Shown: positions 1 to 7,809 of the stretch, one piece after another
Layout of the letters: each line of letters starts with the position of its first letter
Numbering within the stretch: position 1 is the first letter of the stretch
Origin: Caldisericaceae bacterium
GTDB lineage: Bacteria; Calditrichota; Calditrichia; Calditrichales; Calditrichaceae
Direction of reading: 5' to 3'
Assembly: GCA_021160885.1 (NCBI GenBank)
Contig: JAGHBR010000420.1
Coordinates: 1 to 10,426, forward strand
DNA length: 10,426 nt
Translations under genes and position numbers: made by a program
The notes under the pieces: generated by a model
Told to the model about the DNA's origin: nothing
Databases searched by the model: none
The model's input: the letters and a program-made list of their open reading frames with translations, nothing else

Positions 1-79
1 CACTCCAGTTATTTCACAATTGTCCAAAACAATTTAAAGGATGGTTTCAAGTTTTTAAATTGGATTGTAAAATTGTTTA

Positions 80-230
80 AAACTCATCCCTCTAACTCCC
101 TTCCCTTTATCAAAGGGAAGGGAGAACCGGAGTTTTGGTTTGTAGAAATTGATCTTAAAGAGTTGGCGATTTCCCTTTCCTGCTGGCAGGGAAGGGTGAC
201 CGAGGCGTAAGCCGAGGTCGGGATGGGTTC
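80..230. repeat. MITE/REP-like structured intergenic repeat
   Basis: The ends form an imperfect terminal inverted repeat: AAACTCATCCC at 80-90 matches the reverse complement of GGGATGGGTTC at 220-230 in 9 of 11 positions. Inside are three hairpins. Bases 96-124 have perfect 13-bp arms around a 3-nt centre. Bases 173-196 have 11-bp arms with one G-T wobble. Bases 198-219 have a 4-bp stem, two adjacent G-A mismatches, a 3-bp stem and a GTAA loop. GTTTAAAA occurs at 75-82 and again at 240-247, which could be a target duplication, although the region is AT-rich and the left copy overlaps the terminus. There is no coding capacity. A non-autonomous dispersed element is the best explanation, but other copies cannot be checked from this window. 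Confidence 0.6.
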
Positions 231-342
231 AAAAAAGTAGTTTAAAATAAAAATTGTACTTAATTGGATTTATTTTGGTCAACAGTGATTCCCCCTTTTT
301 CCCCGCAAGCCACACGGAGGTGGAGGGTCATTTCGTATTTCG

Positions 343-361
343 AAATTCGAACTTCGAATTT
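343..361. repeat. Short perfect palindrome (9-bp arms)
   Basis: AAATTCGAA at 343-351 and TTCGAATTT at 353-361 are perfect reverse complements around a single C. A related TTTCGTATTTCG stretch lies just to the left (331-342). It could be an operator, but it sits about 230 bp from the nearest start codon and resembles a low-complexity intergenic repeat, so I assign no function. Confidence 0.45.
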
Positions 362-486
362 TTTAATTTGCTAGGATGGACCGTTATGTAAATTTTCTAC
401 TGAAAAAAGATTTTTTTTTAAAATTTAATCCGCATTTTAAAGAAACTTTTTGGCCCTTTGAATGTAAAAATTGCAGATTAATGAAA

Positions 487-515
487 TTGCTTTGTTTAAT
501 CTAATTTGATAAATT
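487..515 (+). promoter_or_regulatory. Weak candidate sigma-70 promoter for the regulator operon
   Basis: TTGCTT (487-492), a 17-nt spacer and TAAATT (510-515) give partial matches (3/6 and 4/6) to the -35 and -10 consensus. An alternative is TTGCAG (471-476) with TTTAAT (495-500) at 18 nt. Either would give a leader of roughly 70-90 nt. The surrounding sequence is so AT-rich that chance matches are expected. No sigma-54 type GG-N10-GC element with the right spacing was seen here. Confidence 0.2.
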
Positions 516-591
516 CAATTAATTTAAATAACAAACCGACATAGCTGGTTTACTGAATGCTTTGTCATTTTGTCAATAAGGGTAATGAGAG

Positions 592-1755
592 ATGGAAGAT
601 CATAATATACAAGAAGTATTAAAAGAAAAATTAGGTTTTTATGGTGTAAGCCAACCGGTTGAGGAAATACTACAAACGATCCAAATGGTGGCTCCGACTG
701 ACCTTTCGGTGCTTATTCAAGGTGAAAGCGGTACAGGTAAAGAAGTTGTGGCCAATGCCCTTCATAACCTAAGCAAAAGAAAACACAAACCGCTTGTCTC
801 CGTTAATTGCGGGGCTATTCCGGAAGGCATCCTGGAATCAGAACTGTTTGGCCATGAAAAAGGCTCTTTTACCGGAGCTATTGCGCAACGCAAAGGTTAT
901 TTTGAAGCAGCCAACGGAGGCACCATCTTTCTGGATGAAATTGGAGAGATGCCGTTAAACACCCAGGTAAAATTATTGCGCGTGCTGGAAACTTCGGAAA
1001 TCATGCGCGTTGGCGGCACTACGCCTATTAAAGTTGATGTACGGGTCATTGCCGCGACTAACAAGGACCTGGAAAAGGCGGTAGAGAATAACGAGTTTCG
1101 CCGTGATCTCTATTTTCGTTTAAAGGCCATTACTATTTTTATTCCACCACTAAGAAAAAGGAAAGAAGATATTCCAGTATTGGTCAAGAAATTTGCAGAT
1201 GAATTCGTTCAAAAAAATCAAATATATTTCAAGGGTTTTGCGCCGGAGGCAATTGAACTGCTCAAACAATACGACTGGCCAGGCAATGTGCGTGAATTAA
1301 AAAACTTTGTAGAAACGGCCATCACTCTTAACCGGGGAGAAATCATTCATTCTTCCTACGTGCGTTCGGTGTTAAACTTAGATAATCGTTACACACCAAC
1401 TGAAAATTTACCGGTGCCTTTAAACAAAACGCCGGAGCAGGCAGAACGCGAACTGATTTACCGTACTTTGATTTCACTAAAACTGGATATCACCGAATTA
1501 AAACAGATGTTAGGACAGTTCATCCAGACACAGATGGAATGGATGAAAAATCAAATGCCGGTAGCCCGGGAACAAAACGACTCTGAACAAATGAATTCAC
1601 AGGAAATTAAACCGACCTCAATCAGCGCCATGGAACGGGAACTAATTAAGGAAACCCTAAAACGATTCAACGGGAACCGACGTAAAACGGCTAAGGCATT
1701 GCAAATTAGCGAGCGTACTTTGTATCGTAAATTACACGAGTATGGATTGTCATGA
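592..1755 (+). CDS. Sigma-54 dependent transcriptional activator, AAA+ and Fis-type HTH, no receiver domain
   Basis: This is an enhancer-binding protein that would use ATP hydrolysis to open promoters held by sigma-54 RNA polymerase. The AAA+ domain spans roughly residues 14-255: Walker A GESGTGKE (44-51), the sigma-54 contact loop as GSFTGA (91-96; the usual form is GAFTGA), Walker B TIFLDEIGE (111-119), RVIAATN (151-157), FRRDLYFRL (169-177) and WPGNVREL (229-236). A Gln/Met-rich linker (about 265-345) leads to a C-terminal Fis-type helix-turn-helix (346-387). There is almost no N-terminal sensory domain, so activity must be controlled by expression level, a partner or another mechanism. 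The ATG is preceded by AAGG at 578-581. It is the first gene of a five-gene unit and overlaps lptE by 4 bp. In Bacteroidota a similar activator commonly sits just upstream of lptE, which supports a conserved pairing. Its targets are unknown. Confidence 0.94.
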   Translation: MEDHNIQEVLKEKLGFYGVSQPVEEILQTIQMVAPTDLSVLIQGESGTGKEVVANALHNLSKRKHKPLVSVNCGAIPEGILESELFGHEKGSFTGAIAQRKGYFEAANGGTIFLDEIGEMPLNTQVKLLRVLETSEIMRVGGTTPIKVDVRVIAATNKDLEKAVENNEFRRDLYFRLKAITIFIPPLRKRKEDIPVLVKKFADEFVQKNQIYFKGFAPEAIELLKQYDWPGNVRELKNFVETAITLNRGEIIHSSYVRSVLNLDNRYTPTENLPVPLNKTPEQAERELIYRTLISLKLDITELKQMLGQFIQTQMEWMKNQMPVAREQNDSEQMNSQEIKPTSISAMERELIKETLKRFNGNRRKTAKALQISERTLYRKLHEYGLS

Positions 1756-2273
1756 AACAGAAAAACAACAGGGCTTTTTTCCATTTAAGAAAGGTTTTAT
1801 TTCTGATATGCACAATTTTTCTGTTAACAAGTTGCGCATATTATTCTTTTAAAGGCTCTTTGCCCAGTTACATCAAAACCATTGCCATTCCCCTGTTTGA
1901 CAATCAAACGCCTGATCCCGGTGTTCCGGAAACCTTAAATCAACTGTTAACTACTGAATTTATTAAAGATAATACGTTGAAGGTCGTAGATGAATCTAAG
2001 GCCGATTTAATTCTGAGCGGAACCATAATGCCAATTCGCCTGCAACCTGCTGTGGTAAGGGAAGGCGAAGAAGTGGCCGAAGATAAATTAGTGGTAAGCG
2101 TAAAAGTAAAATGTGAAGACGTAAAAACGTCAAAAACATTGTTTGAAAAAACATTTCAACAATACAGTCCCCTGGATGCTTCGGCTGGCCTGGAAGAGCG
2201 TGAACAGGCCATCAATGATGCGTTACAATTAATTGCCGAAGACATTCTAAATGCCACTCTGGGGGCCTGGTAA
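1752..2273 (+). CDS. lptE: LPS-assembly lipoprotein LptE family
   Basis: LptE is the outer-membrane lipoprotein that plugs and supports the LptD translocon, which inserts lipopolysaccharide into the outer leaflet. The 173-residue product has a basic N-terminus, a hydrophobic stretch (about 15-26) and a lipobox LTSC with the lipidated Cys at position 28. It continues with YYSFKGSLPSYIKTIAIPLF, which fits the conserved opening of the family (Y-S-F, then a strand with K-T-I-A-I-P). The remainder alternates strands and helices as expected, with the length usual for LptE. Its ATG overlaps the TGA of the preceding activator (ATGA), which suggests translational coupling, and there is no strong independent Shine-Dalgarno. 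LptE sequences diverge strongly, so the family call rests on the lipobox, opening motif, size and position next to the sigma-54 activator. A more distant lipoprotein family is possible. Confidence 0.85.
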   Translation: MKQKNNRAFFHLRKVLFLICTIFLLTSCAYYSFKGSLPSYIKTIAIPLFDNQTPDPGVPETLNQLLTTEFIKDNTLKVVDESKADLILSGTIMPIRLQPAVVREGEEVAEDKLVVSVKVKCEDVKTSKTLFEKTFQQYSPLDASAGLEEREQAINDALQLIAEDILNATLGAW

Positions 2274-2291
2274 GAGAAAGAGAGGGATGTA

Positions 2292-3773
2292 ATGATTAAC
2301 CCAAAAGATTACATTCTTAGCGTAGGTAATGAATCCGTTCTTTTTGCTCACAAAGTGGATTTATTGCTGGAAGAAGATGAAATTGACGAGGCGTTAGAAC
2401 TGTGCGAAGAAGGTGTAAAACGTTTTCCTTTCTACACCGAAGGTTACGTTCAGCTGGCTCGTTGCTACCAGCTTAAAAACATGAACGACGAAGCCGTAAA
2501 AGCTTATCAACAGGCGCTTAATTTACACCCGGGACATGTAAAAGCATTGAAGGGGTTAGCCTACTTGTACTACAAAATGCGCGAAAGAGAATTGGGCGAG
2601 GCCACCCTGCTTAAAGCCTACCTTTTTAACCCTTATGATGACGAACTGCACGAATTTTTAGAAAGCGAAGGATTATTAGCCAGGCTTTATATGCCTCCCA
2701 TTTTTGAAGAAGAAGATGATGCCAGTCAACATGAAGGCGCCATGCTGGACCTGGAAGAGATTTTGGACGACTCCCGACCAACGGATGAAGACGAACGCAA
2801 TCAAATTTTAGAAGAAATAGATGAACATTCAAATGTGAGTGAAAGTGAGCTTTTTAACGTGGAAACCAGCCCGCAGGAAGAAATCGATAAAATTGATGAA
2901 TCCTTCTTTGAAATAGATTCAGGACTCAATGAAGCGGATTCAGACAGTTTTCCTGATGATCTTTCAGCCGTTACCCCGGGCCTAGGCGCTGAAGAAGAAC
3001 AGGCTCCCACTTCCGAACAATCGGAAACGATTAAGGAAGAGAAGCCAGAAAAAAAAGCATCTGTTGATGAACGTGAAGAATTCACGCAATGGATGTCTGA
3101 TCTTTTCAAACCCGAAGAACAAACGGCTGAAGATGAGCAGGAAATTTCGGAAGAACGACAGGGAGAAACGGTCAAAACTGCCTCTGAGCAAGAAGCTGAA
3201 GAAGAGCAAATTTTGAGCGACCTGGACACTATCCTGATTTTTTCTGACCATCGTAAAGGCGAAATCGATTCCTCAGACGAAGAAGACGAAGAAGAAGGCG
3301 AACGGCCATTAGGCGATTTTAATGCGTTAGAGGAGGACTTAGAACGGATTAGTTCTACAGAATTTAATGAAATTGAAAAACACATGGTGGAACCGGAATC
3401 TGATTTATCAGAAGCGCCGGCTTTCGACGAAGAATCTGAAATTAAGGAACAAGCCGAAGAAAAACCTTCTTCTGATGTAGATGAAGTGCTGAAAAGATTG
3501 GAAGAAAGCGAAAAGAAGCGGGATGATTCATCCATTCGTCGTGTGGAAATTGATCAAATGGAATCGCAAGCCGAGAGCGACAATGTAAATATCGAAGATA
3601 TTCTTTCTAATCCCAGTTTACTTACATCAACATTTGGTGAAATTTTAATTGCTCAACACAAATTTGAAGACGCCCTTAAGGTATTTAAGGCGCTGGCCGA
3701 AAAAGATCCGGAAAATCCACGACTTCAAAAGAAAATAGATTTTTTAAAAAAGCTGGTTGCGGCTAAAAAATAA
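2292..3773 (+). CDS. TPR-repeat protein with a long acidic linker
   Basis: The function is not known. Residues about 15-125 contain three tetratricopeptide-like helical pairs (for example EIDEALELCEEGVKRFPFY, then NDEAVKAYQQALNLHPGH), which normally bind partner proteins. Residues about 136-430 are dominated by Glu, Asp and Ser with few hydrophobics and are probably disordered and strongly negative. A single further TPR-like pair closes the protein (about 448-490, FEDALKVFKALAEKDPENP). No signal peptide or membrane segment is visible, so it is likely cytoplasmic. AGAGAGGG at 2279-2286 gives a good ribosome site, and an ATG TAA pair (2287-2292) overlaps the true ATG. Its stop overlaps the start of the protease gene by 1 bp (TAATG). 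Placement between lptE and a secreted protease suggests an envelope-related scaffolding role, but that is inference only. Confidence 0.85.
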   Translation: MINPKDYILSVGNESVLFAHKVDLLLEEDEIDEALELCEEGVKRFPFYTEGYVQLARCYQLKNMNDEAVKAYQQALNLHPGHVKALKGLAYLYYKMRERELGEATLLKAYLFNPYDDELHEFLESEGLLARLYMPPIFEEEDDASQHEGAMLDLEEILDDSRPTDEDERNQILEEIDEHSNVSESELFNVETSPQEEIDKIDESFFEIDSGLNEADSDSFPDDLSAVTPGLGAEEEQAPTSEQSETIKEEKPEKKASVDEREEFTQWMSDLFKPEEQTAEDEQEISEERQGETVKTASEQEAEEEQILSDLDTILIFSDHRKGEIDSSDEEDEEEGERPLGDFNALEEDLERISSTEFNEIEKHMVEPESDLSEAPAFDEESEIKEQAEEKPSSDVDEVLKRLEESEKKRDDSSIRRVEIDQMESQAESDNVNIEDILSNPSLLTSTFGEILIAQHKFEDALKVFKALAEKDPENPRLQKKIDFLKKLVAAKK

Positions 3774-6700
3774 TGAAAATCAGATTTTTAATTCTTCTTT
3801 TGTTTCTTTTACAGCCGGATGTCCGAGCCGGTTCTTATTTTGTAAAATTGACTCCAAACGGACAACAACAGCTCCTTCAGAATCGTTTGCTTAAAAACGT
3901 AGGAATTGAATACCACTCTATTCAGACATTCAATAAATCCATTCCGGTGCTGCAGAACTGGCTAGTGCTTTCTGCTGATTCCCAACAAATTGCTGAATAT
4001 CAATCGCGTCAGCTGGTCCAGCTTTACCAGCCGGTGGGTCGGTTTAAAATCTTTCCATTAACGAACGACAGTCTGTCGGGTCAACAGTGGTATCTGGAAA
4101 AGATCAACATTGCTCAGGCCTGGCAAATTACACAGGGCGTGTCGGACGTGCTGGTGGCTATTATTGACACCGGCATTGATTACCGTCATCCCGATTTAGA
4201 GGGCAGTTTGTGGTTGAATCCTGTTGAAAAAAATGGGCAGCTAGGCGTGGATGATGATGGTAATGGATTGATTGACGATGTGATGGGCTGGGATTTTACA
4301 GACGCCCCTCGCTTTGCCGATGGCGGCGATTATCTGACGCCAGACCCCGATCCAATGGATGAATTTCCTGGTGGCCATGGCACTGAAATTGCCGGTATCA
4401 TTGGCGCCAGGGTTAACAATTTACGTGGCATTGCCGGCATTGCGCCAGATGTTAAAATCCTGAATCTCAGGGCCGGAACCGCCTCAGGTTATCTGGAAGA
4501 AGACGATGTTATTCAGGCTATGCTTTATGCTTATGCCATGGGCGCCAAAGTCATTAACATGAGTTTTGGCGATTTGAAGATTTCTACTCTATTTAAAGAT
4601 GTGGTTCATTATTTATGGCAGCAGGGTGTCACTTTTGTGGCTGCTGCAGGCAATGAAGGTCAGCCTCAGGTCTATTTCCCCGCTGCTTTAAAAGAAACCA
4701 TTGCCGTTGGTAGTAGTGACCAGGATGACCGACTCAGTACCTTCTCTAATTTTGGTTATGGTATCGATTTAATTGCACCAGGAACGGAAATCATCAGCGC
4801 TGCGCCAGGAAGCCAATACCGTACCGTAAGCGGCACCTCTTTTAGCGCTCCCATAGTCAGCAGTGTTTGTGCTTTATTACTTTCAGTAAATGCCAAATTG
4901 ACCAATGAAAATTTGCGTACAATCATTCGCCAGTCTGCAGAGAGACAACTGCCCAATCCGCAATGGCAGGTGGGCGCCGGTCGATTGGATGCGGGCAAAG
5001 CTTTGAAGATTCAAAATGAAGGAAATTTACAACTTTTTGCTTCCATTAAACAGAATCCCGCAGGGCCTTCAGTTTTACTTAAGGCCAGAGCTTTTCATCC
5101 TGATTTAAAAACAATTTATCTTGATTATGGCATTGGCGATCATCCGGATCAGTGGAAACCGCTGGCACAGTGGCAGTTCCGTTTCTTTTACAATGACACA
5201 CTACTTGATTTTGCGCCAAATGATTTACCAGATACGTTGCTTACCTTCCGTTTAAAAATGGAATTGCTGAACGGAACAATCCTGGAAGATTTGCAACAGG
5301 TTCGCCTGGACCGCACCCGACCCAAATTTCAAAGATTGCTTTTCAATGAGGCTATTTCGGGAAACAATCCGGTTGGGCTGGTGCAATTTGAAACCGACGA
5401 CCCGGTTAGTGTAAAGCTTTTATTTTTAGAAGACTTTCACTCACCACCTCTTGACAGTCTTGAGGATTTTAGCCTGTTCAGGGAACATTTTTTTACTCTA
5501 AACCGGCAACAGGTCGGCAGGGCAAAATATCTAAAAATTTTAGCGCAAAACAGTAATGGTTTAAAAAGCGAGACAAATTTTGGCTGGGGGAACTATTTTC
5601 TGAAACAAACCAACTGGCTACCCTTGCAAAACTTGCCTTTAAAACAGACACCGGCAGCCAGCTGGCTCCTGCCGCAAACCATAAACCTCAACCTGAACCA
5701 AAAACCTGAAATCGCAATCAGTGAATACTTGCCGGGCTGCGCCATTGGACCTTTAAAGGTGTACGAATTACAAGATTATGCTTTTGAACCGTTGGCCTCT
5801 TTTCCACAAAATGTACTTCCAAGAGATGCAAAAGATGTCGACGGCGACGGCCGCCAGGAGTTACTGGTTACTTATGGTAATCGGGCTAAATTGCTAAAAT
5901 TTATGCCTGAGCAAAACACCTTCCAGGTTGTATGGCAGGATTCAAATCTCTGGGCTGGTAATTTGACTGATTGCAACAACGACGGTCAGACAGAAATTGT
6001 GGGCTACAGGGATTCGACCTATTTTATCTTGCAAAATCAGGGAAATTTTAACTTTGTTCCCCTGGCCAGGTTGATCAACCATACTTCCGGCGAAAATAGA
6101 TTTGGCTCGCCTAAGGTTGTAGTACACGATTTTAACCAGGATGACCATAATGAAATTGTCTTTGGTGATTATGACGGGGATGTACTTATTTACTCCTGTT
6201 CCGAAGGAGATCAATTCTATCTATGGCAAACATTGAAAACCTACCAGGCAGACGCTACTGATTTAATGGCTGCCGATTCTAATGAATTGTTTGTTCTAAG
6301 TCATACTCCAGATGAAAAGAAGTACGAATCTGAATTAACGCAACTTTACTGGACGCTTGATGTGTTCGCCTATCACCCTGTCTGGCGCGAGTTAAATTCT
6401 GTACAACGGTTGCATTTTTATCCCTATTATTCCAAAAAGAATTTTAATGCTGGTCTAAAATACTTTAAGCATAATGGCAGACAGCTGCTGGTTTTAGCCC
6501 TTTACCCATCGCTTTATATATTAGAAAGGAAAAGATTTGGCTGGGAAGTCATCTGGCAAAGGGAAGGCTGCAATTCGAATAGTATTATAAGCGGAGATTT
6601 AGATAAAAATGGCTCAATGGACATACTTTTTAGCTCTGGACAACAACTGATCGCTTTTTCGGAAAATAATTTTAACGAACTGAGCGCTCCCTACAATTTA

Positions 6701-7807
6701 AGAGCCGTGCCGCTGGATAGTCAACGCATTCACATTGAGTGGCAGGGCGTCAACTACGATGGTTTTAATCTCTACCGTGGACTGCAATTGGATCAAATGG
6801 AATTTTTAAGTCACGTATCAGAACACCAATATCTGGACACCAATCTGTTGCCTGATCAAAAAAACTACTTTTATGCAGTTACCTCTGTAAAGGATTCTTT
6901 AGAAAGCGACTGGTCCAATTTTGATTCGGTTAAAATATGTGCAGCTCCACGTTTAAGCAAAGTTCAAAAGGTAGCCTCCAATGTTTTTATTTTACACTTT
7001 AATCAGAAAATCGAACTTCAGAGCCAACCGGCCAGCCGGGTTTGGTTAGTAAACAATCAATTATGGGCCAGATCTTTGTCTCTTTTAACCGACCATCAAG
7101 ATTTGCTGGTCGTTTTTGACCTTCCGCATAACACGCTTGAAAAAGATACCTTAAGGGTTAGCAATGTCGTTAATCAGTATCAAATGCCGTTGCATCCTGA
7201 TTTTAATCGCCTGCCGGTCGATCTAGGTGCTGATCTTGTTGTGCCGCGTGTTTCTGAGTTGAAGGTGTGCAGCAGGAATTACGTGCAATTGAGTTTTTCT
7301 CAGCCTATGGATTCCCTCAGTTTACAAAATGTCGACAACTATCTGCTCTGGCCCTGGGGCGAAGTTGTAGGAATCGAAATTTTGGACAGCCTGGCCAGCA
7401 AGATTCAGTTACAGCTTTCGCAGGACAGTCCGGCCGGCGGTTTTGGAAAGGCGGTTTATCTGCATGTGAAAGGCCTCAAAAACAGATGGCAGGTTCCAAT
7501 GGCTGAGGAACAAAAATTTAGCCTCTTTCGCCCCGTAGAGAATTTGTCCCAAATTGTCATTTACCCTCAACCTGTCAGAGCCGAAAACAAGGAATTAATA
7601 TTTGCAAAATTACCGCAAAAAGCCCAAATTCAGATTTTTAATTTAAATGGGATTCTGATTAAAACTTTGAATCAAGTCAATGATTATGGAGGCATGCACT
7701 GGGATTTAACCGATCAATCGGGTAATCGCGTTGCCAGTGGCATTTATCTGTATCGAATCACTGACGGCAAGCAGGATAAAATTGGAAAACTGGTAATTGT
7801 GAGGTAA
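3773..7807 (+). CDS. Secreted subtilisin-like serine protease (S8) with FG-GAP repeats, FN3 and FlgD/T9SS-like C-terminal domain
   Basis: This is a 1344-residue exported peptidase. A signal peptide (1-19, probable cleavage after VRA) is followed by a propeptide-like segment (about 20-100). The S8 domain (about 104-415) has a complete catalytic triad: D132 in AIIDTGIDYRHPDL, H202 in GGHGTEIAGI and S356 in SGTSFSAP. The oxyanion Asn is N294 (AAGNEG). An Asp-rich insert (160-171, DDDGNGLID) looks like a calcium site. After beta-rich linkers come FG-GAP/VCBS-like motifs: DVDGDGRQE (688), DCNNDGQTE (732), DFNQDDHNE (786) and DLDKNGSMD (942). They suggest a partial beta-propeller. An FN3-like domain covers about 970-1055 and further beta modules follow to about 1250. 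The last ~85 residues (YPQPV, QIFNLNG, WDLTDQSGNRVASGIYLYRI, then KLVIVR) match the FlgD-like/type IX secretion C-terminal sorting pattern, so outer-membrane export and surface attachment are likely. The start is coupled to the preceding gene by TAATG. The substrate is unknown. Confidence 0.93.
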   Translation: MKIRFLILLLFLLQPDVRAGSYFVKLTPNGQQQLLQNRLLKNVGIEYHSIQTFNKSIPVLQNWLVLSADSQQIAEYQSRQLVQLYQPVGRFKIFPLTNDSLSGQQWYLEKINIAQAWQITQGVSDVLVAIIDTGIDYRHPDLEGSLWLNPVEKNGQLGVDDDGNGLIDDVMGWDFTDAPRFADGGDYLTPDPDPMDEFPGGHGTEIAGIIGARVNNLRGIAGIAPDVKILNLRAGTASGYLEEDDVIQAMLYAYAMGAKVINMSFGDLKISTLFKDVVHYLWQQGVTFVAAAGNEGQPQVYFPAALKETIAVGSSDQDDRLSTFSNFGYGIDLIAPGTEIISAAPGSQYRTVSGTSFSAPIVSSVCALLLSVNAKLTNENLRTIIRQSAERQLPNPQWQVGAGRLDAGKALKIQNEGNLQLFASIKQNPAGPSVLLKARAFHPDLKTIYLDYGIGDHPDQWKPLAQWQFRFFYNDTLLDFAPNDLPDTLLTFRLKMELLNGTILEDLQQVRLDRTRPKFQRLLFNEAISGNNPVGLVQFETDDPVSVKLLFLEDFHSPPLDSLEDFSLFREHFFTLNRQQVGRAKYLKILAQNSNGLKSETNFGWGNYFLKQTNWLPLQNLPLKQTPAASWLLPQTINLNLNQKPEIAISEYLPGCAIGPLKVYELQDYAFEPLASFPQNVLPRDAKDVDGDGRQELLVTYGNRAKLLKFMPEQNTFQVVWQDSNLWAGNLTDCNNDGQTEIVGYRDSTYFILQNQGNFNFVPLARLINHTSGENRFGSPKVVVHDFNQDDHNEIVFGDYDGDVLIYSCSEGDQFYLWQTLKTYQADATDLMAADSNELFVLSHTPDEKKYESELTQLYWTLDVFAYHPVWRELNSVQRLHFYPYYSKKNFNAGLKYFKHNGRQLLVLALYPSLYILERKRFGWEVIWQREGCNSNSIISGDLDKNGSMDILFSSGQQLIAFSENNFNELSAPYNLRAVPLDSQRIHIEWQGVNYDGFNLYRGLQLDQMEFLSHVSEHQYLDTNLLPDQKNYFYAVTSVKDSLESDWSNFDSVKICAAPRLSKVQKVASNVFILHFNQKIELQSQPASRVWLVNNQLWARSLSLLTDHQDLLVVFDLPHNTLEKDTLRVSNVVNQYQMPLHPDFNRLPVDLGADLVVPRVSELKVCSRNYVQLSFSQPMDSLSLQNVDNYLLWPWGEVVGIEILDSLASKIQLQLSQDSPAGGFGKAVYLHVKGLKNRWQVPMAEEQKFSLFRPVENLSQIVIYPQPVRAENKELIFAKLPQKAQIQIFNLNGILIKTLNQVNDYGGMHWDLTDQSGNRVASGIYLYRITDGKQDKIGKLVIVR

Positions 7808-7809
7808 GC

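Larger units (their letters stand above)
1..591. other. Non-coding region upstream of the regulator operon
   Basis: No open reading frame here has a credible start, ribosome site or recognisable product. The left part (80-230) is a structured repeat and 343-361 is a palindrome, both listed separately. Bases 18-34 form a small hairpin (AATTGT, loop CCAAA, ACAATT) with no following T-run, so I do not call it a terminator. Bases 290-330 hold a C-rich then G-rich stretch, including CCAC/GTGG arms, which may belong to a second dispersed repeat. Bases 361-591 are very AT-rich and form the likely promoter and leader region of the sigma-54 activator gene. Confidence 0.7.

Noticed and set aside
96..124. 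Possible rho-independent terminator
   Set aside because: The hairpin is strong (13-bp arms), but no T-run follows on the plus strand, and the structure fits better as part of the 80-230 repeat.
451..476. Possible sigma-54 promoter (TTGGCCC followed by TTGCA)
   Set aside because: The GG and GC are 19 nt apart, whereas about 10 nt is required.
2801..3535. A 244-codon minus-strand open frame rich in Ser
   Set aside because: It is the mirror of the Glu/Asp-rich TPR gene: reversed GAA and GAT/GAC codons avoid stops and read as Ser, Phe or Ile. It has no ribosome site and no recognisable domain.
7267..7506. A 79-codon plus-strand open frame inside the protease gene
   Set aside because: It lies in another frame of a gene whose domain pattern continues unbroken through this stretch, and it has no family-like motif.
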